Counted from the stretch's first letter, positions 1 to 9,137 are shown. The stretch: DNA of 64,000 nucleotides from Bordetella genomosp. 7 (GCF_002261265.1 NZ_NEVK01000003.1:434001-498000); one strand, 5' to 3'. Made by a program: numbers and translations. Notes: generated by a model not told the origin, from the letters alone.

Positions 1-2066
1 AGATGACGGCGCCGCTGTTGGACACACCGCGCACCGTGCAGGTGGTGCCTCAGCAAGTGATCCAGGACCAGGCCGCCACGACATTGCAGGACGTGCTGCG
101 CAACTCGCCCGGCATCACGTTTGGCGCCGGGGAAGGGGGCCGGGCCGGCGGCGACCTGCCCATTATCCGCGGCCAGAACTCGGCCGGCAGCATTTTCGTC
201 GATGGCGTGCGCGACACCAGCACGCAGACCCGCGATACATTCAACCTGGAACAGGTGGAAATCATCAAGGGCCCCGATTCGGTGTATTCGGGGCGTGGCG
301 GCGCGGGCGGCAGCATCAACCTGGTGACCAAGAAACCCAGGGCCAATGACTTTGCCGAAGGTTCCGTGCAGGTCGGCACCGACAACAATTACCGCGCAAC
401 GGCCGATGGAAATTGGCGGCTGGGCGAGCAGGCCGCCTTCCGGCTGAACCTGATGGGCAACAAGGGCGATGTGCCTGGCCGCGACAGCGCGGTGGATTTC
501 GAGCGATGGGGAGTGGCGCCGTCGCTGATGCTGGGGCTGGGCACGCCTACCCGCATTACGCTGAGCTTCCAGCATTACCAGGACGACAGCATGCCCGACT
601 ACTCGATTCCGTACGATCCGGAGTCGGGCCAGCCGGTGACCGAAACCCGGGGCGTCAGCCGCAAGACCTTCTATGGCCTGACCGGGCGCGACTTCATGCG
701 CCAGCGCGAAGACACGGGCACTGTCGATATCCAGCACGATTTTTCGGATCGCCTGCGGTTGCGCAACGTGACGCGATATACGCGCGCCACCATGGACTTT
801 GCCGCCACCAATCCGGACGACAGCAAGGGCAATGTGGCGAACGGACTGGTGTACCGCGCCTTGAAATCGGGCTACTTCGCCACCAAGACGTTTACCAACC
901 AGACGGATTTGAGCGGCGAATTCGAAACCGGCACCCTGAAGCACAGTTTCGATGTGGGGTTCGAGTACACCAACGTGGTGCAGGACAAGGACGGTTACGA
1001 CGAGCTGGGCAAGCCCGGCAACGGCAGTAATTGCTCGGCGCCGCCCATGGCCGCAACGGCCTGGTGCACGTCGCTGTGGGATGCCGACCCGCACACGTAC
1101 TACCCGGGCCGCCTGGAGCGCCGCGACAACCCCGCAACCTACACCACCAACACCATGGCGGTGTATGGCTTTGACACAATCAAGTTCAACGAGCAGTGGC
1201 AGGCCAGCGTGGGCCTGCGCTGGGACAACTACCAGATCAGCGGCAAGAACATCGCGCCGGGGCGTGGCGCGCCGGCAGGCACGCCCAACTACGATGCCAG
1301 CCGCGAGGACAATCTGTTCAATTACCAGTTGGGCCTGGCCTACAAGCCGCTGCCCAACGGCACGATCTACGCCACGTTCGGCACGTCGTCGACGCCGTCA
1401 TCCGTCGCGGGCAACAACGTCAATGATGTGGTGTCTGAGGACAGCGCCGGCCTGGAGCCGGAAAAGAGCCGCACCGTCGAAGTGGGCACAAAATGGCAGC
1501 TGTTCGATGACAGCCTGATGCTGACCGCGGCGCTGTTCCAGGACGTGCGCAAGAACACCAATGTGATGGTGTCGGCTACCGAAAGCGAGCAGGTGGGCAA
1601 GTCGAAGGTGCGGGGCATTGAACTGGGCTTCTCGGGCAGTATCACCCCCAAGTGGAACGTTTTCGGCGGCTATACCTTCATGGATAGTGAACTGGTCAGC
1701 GGGGCGTTCGAAAGCGGTGCGGTGGGCCAGGAACTGCCCAACACGCCTCGCCACGCGTTCAGCCTGTGGTCCACTTACCAGGTCTTGCCGAAGCTGACCT
1801 TGGGCGGCGGGGCATATTATGTGGACAAGGTATATGGCAATGCGGATGCGGGCCGAAACGCCGACGGCACCCCCAGGGCACGATGGGTGCCTTCTTACTG
1901 GCGCTTCGATGCCATGGCGGCCTACCGGTTCAACGAGCACCTGAGCGCGCAGTTGAACGTGGTGAACCTGTTCGACAAGACGTACTACACGCGGGCCTAC
2001 GGAGCGCACTATGCGGCGCTGGGCACCGGCCGCGCCGCGCTGTTGTCGGTAAACCTCAAGTACTGA
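1..2066 (+). CDS. TonB-dependent siderophore receptor (5' end outside window)
   Basis: Outer-membrane TonB-dependent receptor for a ferric siderophore, most like the catecholate Fiu type. The visible part begins inside the plug domain (TPRTVQVVPQQ, then DVLRNSPGI, RGQ, and the VEIIKGP...GRGGAGGSINLVTKKP element) with no signal peptide or TonB box before it. The gene therefore almost certainly starts upstream of the window, and the ATG at base 3 is internal. From about residue 120 onward there are repeated beta-barrel strands, ending in an aromatic terminal strand (SVNLKY), as expected for outer-membrane insertion. The substrate cannot be read from sequence. The gene is convergent with serB across a cluster of palindromic repeats. 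Confidence 0.9.
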   Translation, partial: MTAPLLDTPRTVQVVPQQVIQDQAATTLQDVLRNSPGITFGAGEGGRAGGDLPIIRGQNSAGSIFVDGVRDTSTQTRDTFNLEQVEIIKGPDSVYSGRGGAGGSINLVTKKPRANDFAEGSVQVGTDNNYRATADGNWRLGEQAAFRLNLMGNKGDVPGRDSAVDFERWGVAPSLMLGLGTPTRITLSFQHYQDDSMPDYSIPYDPESGQPVTETRGVSRKTFYGLTGRDFMRQREDTGTVDIQHDFSDRLRLRNVTRYTRATMDFAATNPDDSKGNVANGLVYRALKSGYFATKTFTNQTDLSGEFETGTLKHSFDVGFEYTNVVQDKDGYDELGKPGNGSNCSAPPMAATAWCTSLWDADPHTYYPGRLERRDNPATYTTNTMAVYGFDTIKFNEQWQASVGLRWDNYQISGKNIAPGRGAPAGTPNYDASREDNLFNYQLGLAYKPLPNGTIYATFGTSSTPSSVAGNNVNDVVSEDSAGLEPEKSRTVEVGTKWQLFDDSLMLTAALFQDVRKNTNVMVSATESEQVGKSKVRGIELGFSGSITPKWNVFGGYTFMDSELVSGAFESGAVGQELPNTPRHAFSLWSTYQVLPKLTLGGGAYYVDKVYGNADAGRNADGTPRARWVPSYWRFDAMAAYRFNEHLSAQLNVVNLFDKTYYTRAYGAHYAALGTGRAALLSVNLKY

Positions 2067-2147
2067 GGCCGCGCGCCAGCGTCGCGGCAAAGGGTGCGCC
2101 ATAAATGGGTGCCTGGCACCCAACGAAAGATCGTCGCGCCCGCGATT

Positions 2148-2284
2148 GGTGTCTGACACCGATAGGTGTCAGACACCTTGTGCGCCCAATCGAATGCAGT
2201 TGATGTCTGACACCCATAGGGAGTCAGACACCTTGCGCGCCAATAATGCAGTTGGTGTCTGACACCCATAGGGTGTCAGACACC
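2148..2284. repeat. Three palindromic GGTGTCTGACACC units between convergent genes
   Basis: Three imperfect hairpins occupy 2148-2177, 2202-2232 and 2254-2284. Each has a left arm GGTGTCTGACACC (GATGTC in unit 2), a 4-6 base loop (GATA, CATAGG) and a right arm ending GTCAGACACC. A degenerate outlier, GGGTGCCTGGCACCC, sits at 2107-2121. Spacers contain short shared words (TTGCGCGCCAAT, ATGCAGTTG), giving a period of about 52-54 bases. The same unit recurs near 31.2 and 50.4 kb. The position between converging stop codons would suit a bidirectional terminator; that role is inferred. Confidence 0.9.
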
Positions 2285-2334
2285 TTACCGAACCACCGTC
2301 GTGCCGGAGTCTGGCTGCCTTTAGCGCCGGCGGT

Positions 2335-3192
2335 TCAGCTTTCGAACCAATTGAGCACCGCGTCCAACCCCGATACATTCAGGGCATAGGGCGTCTGCTG
2401 GCGCACGATGGGTTTGGCGCGGTAAGCCACCGCATAGCGGGCGGCGCCCAGCATTTTCAGATCGTTGGCGCCGTCGCCCAGCGCGATGGTCTGGTCGGGC
2501 GTTGCGCCGTGCAACTGCGCGAAGGCGCGCAGGTGGGCCAGCTTGGCGTCCGCGTCGAGAATGTCGCCCAGCACCTTGCCCGTGAGCACGCCATCACGGA
2601 TTTCCAGGGTATTGGCGTGGGCGCTGTCGAGCTGCAGGCGTTCGCGCAGCCGCTCGGTAAAGAAGGTAAACCCGCCCGATACCAGCATGACTTTCAGGCC
2701 CGCCGCGCGCGCGGTGGAAATGAGCGTTTCCGCGCCGGGATTCAGGCGCAGCTTGTCGGCATAAACCTGTTCCAGCGCCGAGGCGGGCGCGCCCTGCAGC
2801 AGCGCCACGCGGCGCCGCAGGCTTTCGGCGAAATCCTTGATCTCGCCGCGCATGGCCGCCTCGGTGATCTGGGCGACCTGCGGCTTGACGCCGACCACGC
2901 CCGCGATCTCGTCGATGCACTCGATATTGATCAGCGTCGAGTCCATGTCCATGGCCAGCACCTTGCATTGCGACAGCCGCGCGCCGGCCGCGATGAAGGC
3001 CGTGTCCACGCCATGCTGTTCGCCCCATTGGGTGACCTGCGTGCGTACCTCTGCGTCGTGCGCGACATCGAGCAGGCGGGCGGCCGTGGCGCCCAGCTGC
3101 ATGACGCCCTGCGCCTGCGCCAGCGCGGCCAGTTGTTCGGTTTGCCCGGCGCTCAGGGCCGGGGACTGGATAACGAGATGATGGGTAGGCAT
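2335..3192 (-). CDS. serB: Phosphoserine phosphatase SerB
   Basis: Cytosolic HAD-superfamily phosphatase that catalyses the last step of serine synthesis, phosphoserine to serine. The 285-residue product has a short N-terminal regulatory region (about 1-75), then the catalytic DMDST motif (Asp82 nucleophile, Asp84 acid/base). LVSGGFTFFTERL supplies the phosphate-binding Ser, and GDGANDLKM near residue 245 supplies the Mg-binding aspartates. All key residues are present and the length is normal for proteobacterial SerB. It lies 33 bases downstream of mfd on the same strand and could be co-transcribed with it. Confidence 0.97.
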   Translation of the reverse strand: MPTHHLVIQSPALSAGQTEQLAALAQAQGVMQLGATAARLLDVAHDAEVRTQVTQWGEQHGVDTAFIAAGARLSQCKVLAMDMDSTLINIECIDEIAGVVGVKPQVAQITEAAMRGEIKDFAESLRRRVALLQGAPASALEQVYADKLRLNPGAETLISTARAAGLKVMLVSGGFTFFTERLRERLQLDSAHANTLEIRDGVLTGKVLGDILDADAKLAHLRAFAQLHGATPDQTIALGDGANDLKMLGAARYAVAYRAKPIVRQQTPYALNVSGLDAVLNWFES

Positions 3193-3225
3193 GGAATCTA
3201 CAGGGTAGGCGGCATCGCCGGGATA

Positions 3226-6200
3226 TTACTTCAGAGAGCGCAGCACCGCGCGGACGGCATCGGCGCGCGCGGCGACCTGGGGCGCCTTGAATTCGATGCG
3301 CAGCTTGTCCTGGCCGCCCAGTTTGATATGCCGTTGCTTCTGCACCAGTTCGATGATGCGCAGGGGGTCGACGGCGGCCTTGGGGCCGAACTGCAGCAGG
3401 GCCTGCGCCTCGCTGGCGTCGATCTTGGTGATGCCCAGCGGCTGCGCCGCCAGCCGCAGGCGGTGCGTCGTGAGCAGCACCTGGGCGGCTTCGGGCAGTT
3501 TGCCAAAGCGGTCCACCAGTTCTTCCTGGATGCGTATCAGGTCGTCTTCGTCGGCCGCATGCGCAAGCCGCTTGTATATGCCCAGCCGGGCATGCACGTC
3601 GGGGCAATAGTCCGATGGCAACAGCGCCGGCGCGTGCAGGTTGACCTCGCAGGCAAAGTTGAACGGCGCGTCCATATCGGGCTCTTCGCCGGCCTTGAGC
3701 GCGCGTACGGCCTCGTTGAGCATTTCGCTGTACATCGAGAAGCCGATTTCGTGGATGTTGCCCGATTGCGATTCGCCCAGCACTTCGCCGGTGCCGCGGA
3801 TTTCCAGGTCGTGCATGGCCAGGTAGAAGCCCGAGCCCAGTTCTTCCATGGCCTGGATGGCTTCGAGCCGCTTCTTGGCGTTGGACGTGATGGCATCTTC
3901 GCCGGGCGTAAGCAGGTACGCGTAGGCCTGGTGGTGCGAGCGGCCGACCCGTCCGCGCAACTGGTGCAGCTGGGCAAGCCCGAAGCGGTCTGCGCGATGG
4001 ATGACGATGGTGTTGGCCGAGGGAACGTCGATGCCGGTCTCGATGATGGTGGTGCACAACAGCACGTTGTAGCGTTGCTGATAGAAACCCTTCATCACCT
4101 GCTCGAGCTCGCGTTCGGGCATCTGCCCGTGGGCCACCGCGATGCGCGCCTCGGGCACCAGTTCTTCCAGACGGGCGCGGCGGTTGTGGATGGTCTCGAC
4201 CTCGTTGTGCAGGAAGTACGCCTGGCCGCCGCGCTTGAGCTCGCGCAGCAACGCCTCGCGGATGGTGCTTCCGTCTTCGCGTCGCACGAAGGTCTTGATG
4301 GCCAGCCGCTTCTGCGGCGCGGTGGCGATGACGGAGAAATCGCGGATGCCTTCCAGCGACATGCCCAGGGTGCGCGGGATGGGCGTGGCGGTGAGCGTCA
4401 GCACGTCGACCTCGGCCCGCAGCGCCTTGAGGGTTTCTTTCTGGCGTACGCCGAAGCGGTGTTCTTCGTCGATGATCACCAGGCCCAGCCGCTTGAAGCG
4501 CACGTCCTTGGACAGGATTTTGTGCGTGCCTATCACGATGTCGACGCGGCCATCGTTGATGCCTTGCACCGCTTCGGACACTTCTTTGGACGAGCGGAAC
4601 CGCGACAGCTCCACCACCCGCACCGGCCAGTCTGCGAAGCGATCGGAGAAGGTCTGGGCGTGCTGCTCCGCAAGCAGCGTGGTGGGGCACAGCAACGCCA
4701 CCTGCTTGCCATTGGCCACGGCCAGGAAGGCGGCGCGCAACGCGACTTCGGTTTTGCCGAACCCGACGTCGCCGCAAACCAGCCTGTCCATGGGCCGGCC
4801 GGAGGTCATGTCGCCGATGACGGCCTCGATTGCCGCACGTTGATCGGCGGTTTCTTCGAAGCCGAAGCCTTCGGCAAAGGCCGCGTAATCGTTCAAAGGC
4901 AGATTGAAGGTGTAACCCTGGCGCGATGCCCGTTGCGCGTACAGCGCCAGCAGTTCCGCGGCGGTATCGCGCACCTGCTGCGCGGCCTTGCGGCGCGCCT
5001 TGTCCCATTGGCCCGAGCCCAACTGATGCAGCGGGGCCGATTCCGGATCGGCGCCGCTATACCGGGCGATGACGTGCAATTGCGAGACCGGCACGTACAA
5101 GGTGCTGCCGTTGGCGTATTCGAGATGCAGGAACTCCATCTCGCCATGGCCCATGTCCATGTTGACCAGCCCCTGGTACCGCCCGATGCCGTGCTGCGCG
5201 TGCACCACCGGGTCGCCCGTGCGCAGCTCGGACAGGTCGCGCACCATGGCTTCGACGTTGCTGGCGCGTTCCTGGTCGCGGCGGCCGCGGCGCGGCGCGC
5301 CCGCGTGGCCGGGATAGAGGTCGTTCTCGGTAAGAAAGGTAAGTTCTGCCGACGGAATGCCGAAGCCGGTGGTCAGCGGCGCCACGCCCAGCGCGAACAT
5401 GGCCTGCGATGCCAGGAAGGCCTGGATCGATTCGGGCTGGGCATCGGGCGCCAGGTCGAACTCCGCCAGCATCTGCGCCAGGGTTTCGCGGCGGCCGGCA
5501 GAGTCGGCGCACAGCAAGACCCGTGATTCGCCGCGCGACAGCAGGGCGCGCAGGCGGCCGACAGGGTCTTCGGCGCGCCGGCTGACGCTGACATCGGGAA
5601 TGGCGCGGAAGTCGGGATGCGGTCCGCTGTCGGTCAGCGCCAGGCGCGCGAATGCCTTGAAGCGCGCGTGCAGCGCCTCGGCGTCGAGAAACAGCGCCTC
5701 GGGCGGCAGCACGGGCCGTTCGCGGTCGCTTTTGAGGAAGGCGTAGCGGCTTGCGGTGTCTTGCGTGAAGCGCAGCACTGCGTCGTCGATATCGCCCAGC
5801 GTGACCGCGATCGAATCCGTGGGCAGGTAGTCGAACAGCGTGGCGGTTTCGTCGAAAAACAGCGGCAGGTAGTATTCGACGCCGGCGAAAGCAATGCCGT
5901 TGCCGATGTCTTTGTATGGCAGGGCGCGCGACGGATCGCCCTCGAACACTTCGCGAAAACGGGCGCGAAAGCGGTTGCGGGCCGCTTCGTCCATGGGAAA
6001 TTCACGCCCGGGCAGCAACTCGACTTCGCGCACGGGATACAGGCTGCGCTGGGTATCTACATCGAAACTGCGGATCGATTCGATTTCATCGTCGAACAAG
6101 TCGAGCCTGTAGGGCAGGGCCGAGCCCATGGGGAACAGGTCGATCAGCCCGCCGCGCAGGCAGAATTCGCCGGGCGCGGTCACCTGCGTGACATGGGTGT

Positions 6201-6687
6201 AGTTCGCCAGGGTCAGCTGCGCCCGCAGCGCGGCTTCATCGAGCCTGTCTTTCTGCCTGAACGAAAACGTATAGGCGGCAAGGAACGACGGCGGCGCCAT
6301 GCGATAGAGTGCGGTGGTAACCGGAACCAGCAGCACGTCGACACTTTTCTGCATCAGCGCGTGCAGGGTCTGCAGCCGGGCGGACACCAGGTCCTGGTGA
6401 GGCGAGAACGCGTCGTACGGCAGGGTTTCCCAGTCGGGCAGCTGGCGCACGCGCAGTTCGGGGCCGAACTGCGGAATTTCATCCGCAAGGCGTTGCGCCT
6501 CGAGCGGCGCAGCGGTCAGCACGACCAGCGGACGGCCTGCCTGGCGGGCCAGGTCGGTCAGCAAAAACGCATCGGCCGAACCGGGGGGGCGCGGCTGCGC
6601 ATAGCGGGCGCCGGGCTTCAGGGCGGACAGCGTGGTGGCGGTGGCGGGTATGCGCGGAACCGCGCCGGGGAGTGAGGAATCAGGCAT
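3226..6687 (-). CDS. mfd: Transcription-repair coupling factor Mfd
   Basis: DNA translocase that removes stalled RNA polymerase from lesions and recruits UvrA. At 1153 residues it is full length. It has an N-terminal UvrB-like region (about 1-340), the RNA-polymerase-interacting domain around 490-570, and a RecG-like motor with Walker A GDVGFGKTE near residue 645 and DEEH near 740. A helicase C domain follows (TTIIETGIDVPSANTI, then QLRGRVGRS), with a C-terminal TRCF domain. It is divergent from ispD across only 29 bases. No Shine-Dalgarno sequence precedes the ATG, and a TATAAT lies about ten bases upstream, so the leader is very short. Confidence 0.98.
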   Translation of the reverse strand: MPDSSLPGAVPRIPATATTLSALKPGARYAQPRPPGSADAFLLTDLARQAGRPLVVLTAAPLEAQRLADEIPQFGPELRVRQLPDWETLPYDAFSPHQDLVSARLQTLHALMQKSVDVLLVPVTTALYRMAPPSFLAAYTFSFRQKDRLDEAALRAQLTLANYTHVTQVTAPGEFCLRGGLIDLFPMGSALPYRLDLFDDEIESIRSFDVDTQRSLYPVREVELLPGREFPMDEAARNRFRARFREVFEGDPSRALPYKDIGNGIAFAGVEYYLPLFFDETATLFDYLPTDSIAVTLGDIDDAVLRFTQDTASRYAFLKSDRERPVLPPEALFLDAEALHARFKAFARLALTDSGPHPDFRAIPDVSVSRRAEDPVGRLRALLSRGESRVLLCADSAGRRETLAQMLAEFDLAPDAQPESIQAFLASQAMFALGVAPLTTGFGIPSAELTFLTENDLYPGHAGAPRRGRRDQERASNVEAMVRDLSELRTGDPVVHAQHGIGRYQGLVNMDMGHGEMEFLHLEYANGSTLYVPVSQLHVIARYSGADPESAPLHQLGSGQWDKARRKAAQQVRDTAAELLALYAQRASRQGYTFNLPLNDYAAFAEGFGFEETADQRAAIEAVIGDMTSGRPMDRLVCGDVGFGKTEVALRAAFLAVANGKQVALLCPTTLLAEQHAQTFSDRFADWPVRVVELSRFRSSKEVSEAVQGINDGRVDIVIGTHKILSKDVRFKRLGLVIIDEEHRFGVRQKETLKALRAEVDVLTLTATPIPRTLGMSLEGIRDFSVIATAPQKRLAIKTFVRREDGSTIREALLRELKRGGQAYFLHNEVETIHNRRARLEELVPEARIAVAHGQMPERELEQVMKGFYQQRYNVLLCTTIIETGIDVPSANTIVIHRADRFGLAQLHQLRGRVGRSHHQAYAYLLTPGEDAITSNAKKRLEAIQAMEELGSGFYLAMHDLEIRGTGEVLGESQSGNIHEIGFSMYSEMLNEAVRALKAGEEPDMDAPFNFACEVNLHAPALLPSDYCPDVHARLGIYKRLAHAADEDDLIRIQEELVDRFGKLPEAAQVLLTTHRLRLAAQPLGITKIDASEAQALLQFGPKAAVDPLRIIELVQKQRHIKLGGQDKLRIEFKAPQVAARADAVRAVLRSLK

Positions 6688-6697
6688 CAGGACGAAG

Positions 6698-6705
6698 ATT
6701 ATAAA
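6698..6705. promoter_or_regulatory. Back-to-back -10 elements in the 29-bp mfd/ispD spacer
   Basis: The stretch ATTATAAA holds TATAAT reading left (towards mfd, start at 6687) and TATAAA reading right (towards ispD, start at 6717). Either would start RNA within about five bases of the ATG. Neither gene has a Shine-Dalgarno sequence, which is consistent with leaderless or near-leaderless mRNAs. No convincing -35 box is visible for either direction, so this is a modest call. Confidence 0.45.
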
Positions 6706-6716
6706 ATCACCGGGCC

Positions 6717-7415
6717 ATGAGAGATTCCTTGATCGCCATTGTGCCCGCCGCCGGCGTGGGCCAGCGCGCCGGCCGCCCGGGGGCGCCCGACATTCCCAAG
6801 CAATATCGGCTGCTGGCCGGCCAGCCCATGCTGCGGCGCGCGGTGCACGCCCTGCTGGCCGATGCGCGCATCGCGCAGGTGCGCGTGGCGGTGTCTGCCG
6901 GCGACGAGCGGGCCGCGCCGGCGCTGGCCGGGCTGCCGCGCACGTCGTGGCGGGCTTGCGGCGGCGCGACGCGAGCCGCCACGGTGGCCGCCGCGCTGGC
7001 CGATAGCGGCGCCCGAGATGACGACTGGATACTGGTGCACGACGCGGCGCGCCCGGGGCTGCCCGCCGCGGCGCTGGCGCGGCTGATCGATGCCTGCCTG
7101 GACGACGGCGTGGGCGGTTTGCTGGCGCTGCCCGTGGCCGACACGGTCAAGTCGGCACGCTCGGTTTCCGGCGCGGCGCGGGTGGCCGCCACGCTGGATC
7201 GCAACGGTCTCTGGCTTGCGCAGACGCCGCAGATGTTCCGTGCGGGCGTATTGCGCGCCGCCCTGCGGCAGGCGCAGGCGGCCGGCGCCGAGGTCACCGA
7301 CGAGGCCTCGGCCATCGAGGCGGCGGGGCATGCGCCGCTGCTGGTGCCGGGCGACATGCGCAACTTCAAGGTCACCTGGCCCGACGATTTCGAACTGATG
7401 GAAAAATGGCTATGA
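6717..7415 (+). CDS. ispD: 2-C-methyl-D-erythritol 4-phosphate cytidylyltransferase IspD
   Basis: Third enzyme of the MEP isoprenoid pathway; it joins CTP to methylerythritol phosphate. The 232-residue protein starts with the nucleotide-binding [11 protein letters not shown] loop, followed by [13 protein letters not shown], the VHDAARP motif near residue 105, and TPQMFR and VTDEASAIE near 175-200. Its stop overlaps the ispF start as ATGA, so the two are translationally coupled. IspD and IspF catalyse the third and fifth steps; this pairing is common in proteobacteria. Confidence 0.97.
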   Translation: MRDSLIAIVPAAGVGQRAGRPGAPDIPKQYRLLAGQPMLRRAVHALLADARIAQVRVAVSAGDERAAPALAGLPRTSWRACGGATRAATVAAALADSGARDDDWILVHDAARPGLPAAALARLIDACLDDGVGGLLALPVADTVKSARSVSGAARVAATLDRNGLWLAQTPQMFRAGVLRAALRQAQAAGAEVTDEASAIEAAGHAPLLVPGDMRNFKVTWPDDFELMEKWL

Positions 7416-7900
7416 ACTTTCCCTTCCGCGTCGGGCAAGGCTACGACGTACACGCCCTGGTATCGGGCCGGCCGCTGATCATCGGCGGCGTCACCATTGA
7501 GCACACGCACGGCCTGCTGGGGCATTCCGACGCCGATGTGCTGCTGCATGCCGTGACCGACGCCTTGCTCGGGGCGGCCGGGCTGGGCGATATCGGGCGC
7601 CATTTTCCGGATAATGATCCGGCCTATAAGGGGGCCGACAGCCGCGTGCTACTGCGCGAAGCGGTGGCCAAGGTGCGCGCCGCCGGCTGGATTCCGGTCA
7701 ATATCGACGCCACCGTGCACGCGCAGGCCCCGAAAATCGGGCCGCACGCCGCAGCCATGGCGGCCAATATCGCCGCGGACGCGGGGCTCGATGCGACGGC
7801 GGTCAACATCAAGGCCAAGACCAACGAAGGTCTGGGCTATCTGGGGCGTAAAGAAGGCATCGCGGCCACCGTTGTAGCGCTGGTGGCGCGCTACCCCTAG
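7412..7900 (+). CDS. ispF: 2-C-methyl-D-erythritol 2,4-cyclodiphosphate synthase IspF
   Basis: Trimeric cytosolic enzyme of the MEP pathway that cyclises CDP-methylerythritol 2-phosphate. The 162-residue product has the metal-binding GYDVHAL motif at its start, [25 protein letters not shown] with the second metal histidine and active-site loop, and [15 protein letters not shown] near the C-terminus. I chose the ATG that overlaps the ispD stop (ATGA); an in-frame ATG six bases earlier would add only Met-Ala. Length and motifs are complete. The gene ends against a palindrome shared with the convergent ahpC-ahpD pair. Confidence 0.97.
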   Translation: MNFPFRVGQGYDVHALVSGRPLIIGGVTIEHTHGLLGHSDADVLLHAVTDALLGAAGLGDIGRHFPDNDPAYKGADSRVLLREAVAKVRAAGWIPVNIDATVHAQAPKIGPHAAAMAANIAADAGLDATAVNIKAKTNEGLGYLGRKEGIAATVVALVARYP

Positions 7901-7928
7901 GTGTGACAGCGCCGCGGCGCCTGACACC
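7900..7928. terminator. GC-rich palindrome between convergent ispF and ahpD
   Basis: The arms GGTGT and ACACC enclose the perfect 12-base palindrome GCGCCGCGGCGC at 7909-7920. The outer arms resemble those of the GGTGTCTGACACC family found elsewhere in the window, so this may be a diverged member. It overlaps the ispF stop codon and lies 36 bases from the ahpD stop. A bidirectional terminator role is inferred; there is no strong T run. Confidence 0.45.
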
Positions 7929-7963
7929 GTCTGGCGTCGGGCACGCGGCGTCAGCGCGGCTGC

Positions 7964-8482
7964 TTACTTGCCTTGGGCGGCCAGCGACAGCGCGGCTGCG
8001 TTGACAACCGAAGCAATGCGGCCAACGTCGCGCAATTGCTCGACCGTCAGGCCATCTTTCTTCAGGTTCTCGTAGTGCGACTGCACGCAGAAGTGGCACT
8101 TGCCGATGATGGACGCAGCCAGCGCGAACAGCTCAAACCGCTTCTTGTCCACGCCGCCGTGGGTGGCGTAGGCGTTCATGCGCAGTTGAGCCGGCAGGCT
8201 CTTGAGCTGAGCGTCGCCCGTCATTTCGACATAGGGGTACCACATGTTGTTCATGCCCATCAGCGCCGAGGCGGTGAGCGCGGCGTTGGCGTCGGTATCC
8301 GACAGGCCGCTCTTGAAGGCCTCGATCAGCACCGGGCTGCGCGCCGCGAAGGCGGCCGACAGGGCGGCGCCCACGGCATCTTCGGGGGCAAGGGTAGAAC
8401 GCGCGATCACGGCATCCAGATTCAGGCGGATATCTTTGGCCCAATCCGGCAGTTGATCTTTGATTGATGAAAGAAATTCCAT
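7964..8482 (-). CDS. ahpD: Alkyl hydroperoxide reductase AhpD
   Basis: Carboxymuconolactone-decarboxylase-fold thiol reductase that recycles AhpC in organisms lacking AhpF. The 172-residue product has the catalytic CxxC at Cys129-His-Phe-Cys132 followed by His136 (KCHFCVQSH), the AhpD signature, with the proton-relay Glu117 upstream. It lies directly downstream of ahpC on the same strand, 55 bases away, so it is the likely dedicated reductant of that peroxiredoxin. A weak hairpin with a T run between the genes may reduce ahpD transcription relative to ahpC. Confidence 0.96.
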   Translation of the reverse strand: MEFLSSIKDQLPDWAKDIRLNLDAVIARSTLAPEDAVGAALSAAFAARSPVLIEAFKSGLSDTDANAALTASALMGMNNMWYPYVEMTGDAQLKSLPAQLRMNAYATHGGVDKKRFELFALAASIIGKCHFCVQSHYENLKKDGLTVEQLRDVGRIASVVNAAALSLAAQGK

Positions 8483-8508
8483 AGTTTTTACCTATAATCT
8501 GGAGCAGG

Positions 8509-8529
8509 AAAAGCCCGGACGAGCCGGGC
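8509..8529 (-). terminator. Attenuator-like hairpin between ahpC and ahpD
   Basis: Read on the minus strand, a six-base-pair GCCCGG/CCGGGC stem with a five-base loop is followed by four T. It sits just after the ahpC stop and before ahpD. The stem is short, so partial termination giving more ahpC than ahpD message is the likely outcome. This is inference from sequence only. Confidence 0.45.
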
Positions 8530-8537
8530 CGGAGGTC

Positions 8538-9086
8538 TTACAGCGTTGCGCCGCCAACCGAACGGTTGCACGGGCACAGTTCGTCGGTTTGCAGACCGTC
8601 GAGCAGGCGCAGGACTTCTTCAGGGTTGCGGCCCACGTTCAGGTTGTTGACCGAGACGTGCTGGATGGTGTTGTCGGGGTCGACGATGAACGTGGCGCGG
8701 TAAGCAACGCCTTCGCTCTTGTCGCGCACGCCCAGCTGGTCAACCAGCGAGCCGGTCGTGTCGCCGAACTGGTAGTGAGCCAGCTTGTTCAGGTCCGGGT
8801 GCTCGCGGCGCCATGCCAGCTTGACGAATTCGTTGTCCGTCGAACCGCCCAGCAGGACGGCATCGCGGTCTTCGAAATCTTTGGCCAGCTTGTTGAAGCC
8901 GACGATTTCGGTGGGGCACACGAAAGTGAAGTCTTTCGGGTAGAAGTAGATCACCTTCCACTTGCCCGGGAACGAGCTTTCGGTGATGTCTTCGAACGCC
9001 GAAACACCGTTTTCTTCGTGCTGGTTGAAGCCAGGCTTGACGCCGGTGACCTTGAAGGGTTCGAGTTTGTCGCCAACAGTTTTCAT
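8538..9086 (-). CDS. ahpC: Peroxiredoxin, alkyl hydroperoxide reductase C
   Basis: Two-Cys peroxiredoxin that reduces organic hydroperoxides and H2O2 in the cytosol. In the 182-residue product the peroxidatic cysteine is Cys57 in FTFVCPTEI. The C-terminus carries a Cys171-Pro-Cys173 pair supplying the resolving cysteine, as in the AhpC proteins that pair with AhpD rather than AhpF. The thioredoxin fold and the conserved Arg after LAWRREHPDLN are intact. It is the first gene of an ahpC-ahpD unit, and its likely promoter overlaps the 3' end of risS. OxyR control is expected from the family, but I could not identify an OxyR site. Confidence 0.96.
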   Translation of the reverse strand: MKTVGDKLEPFKVTGVKPGFNQHEENGVSAFEDITESSFPGKWKVIYFYPKDFTFVCPTEIVGFNKLAKDFEDRDAVLLGGSTDNEFVKLAWRREHPDLNKLAHYQFGDTTGSLVDQLGVRDKSEGVAYRATFIVDPDNTIQHVSVNNLNVGRNPEEVLRLLDGLQTDELCPCNRSVGGATL

Positions 9087-9137
9087 AAATGCTCCCGTAG
9101 TTGTTGGGTGAAATTAAGGCATGGCCTCAAACCCTAA

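Noticed and set aside
2509-5526. A 1005-codon open frame on the plus strand
   Set aside because: It is antisense to serB and mfd, both of which have complete motifs; its translation is low-complexity His/Gln/Arg/Ala/Gly sequence typical of the complement of high-GC genes.
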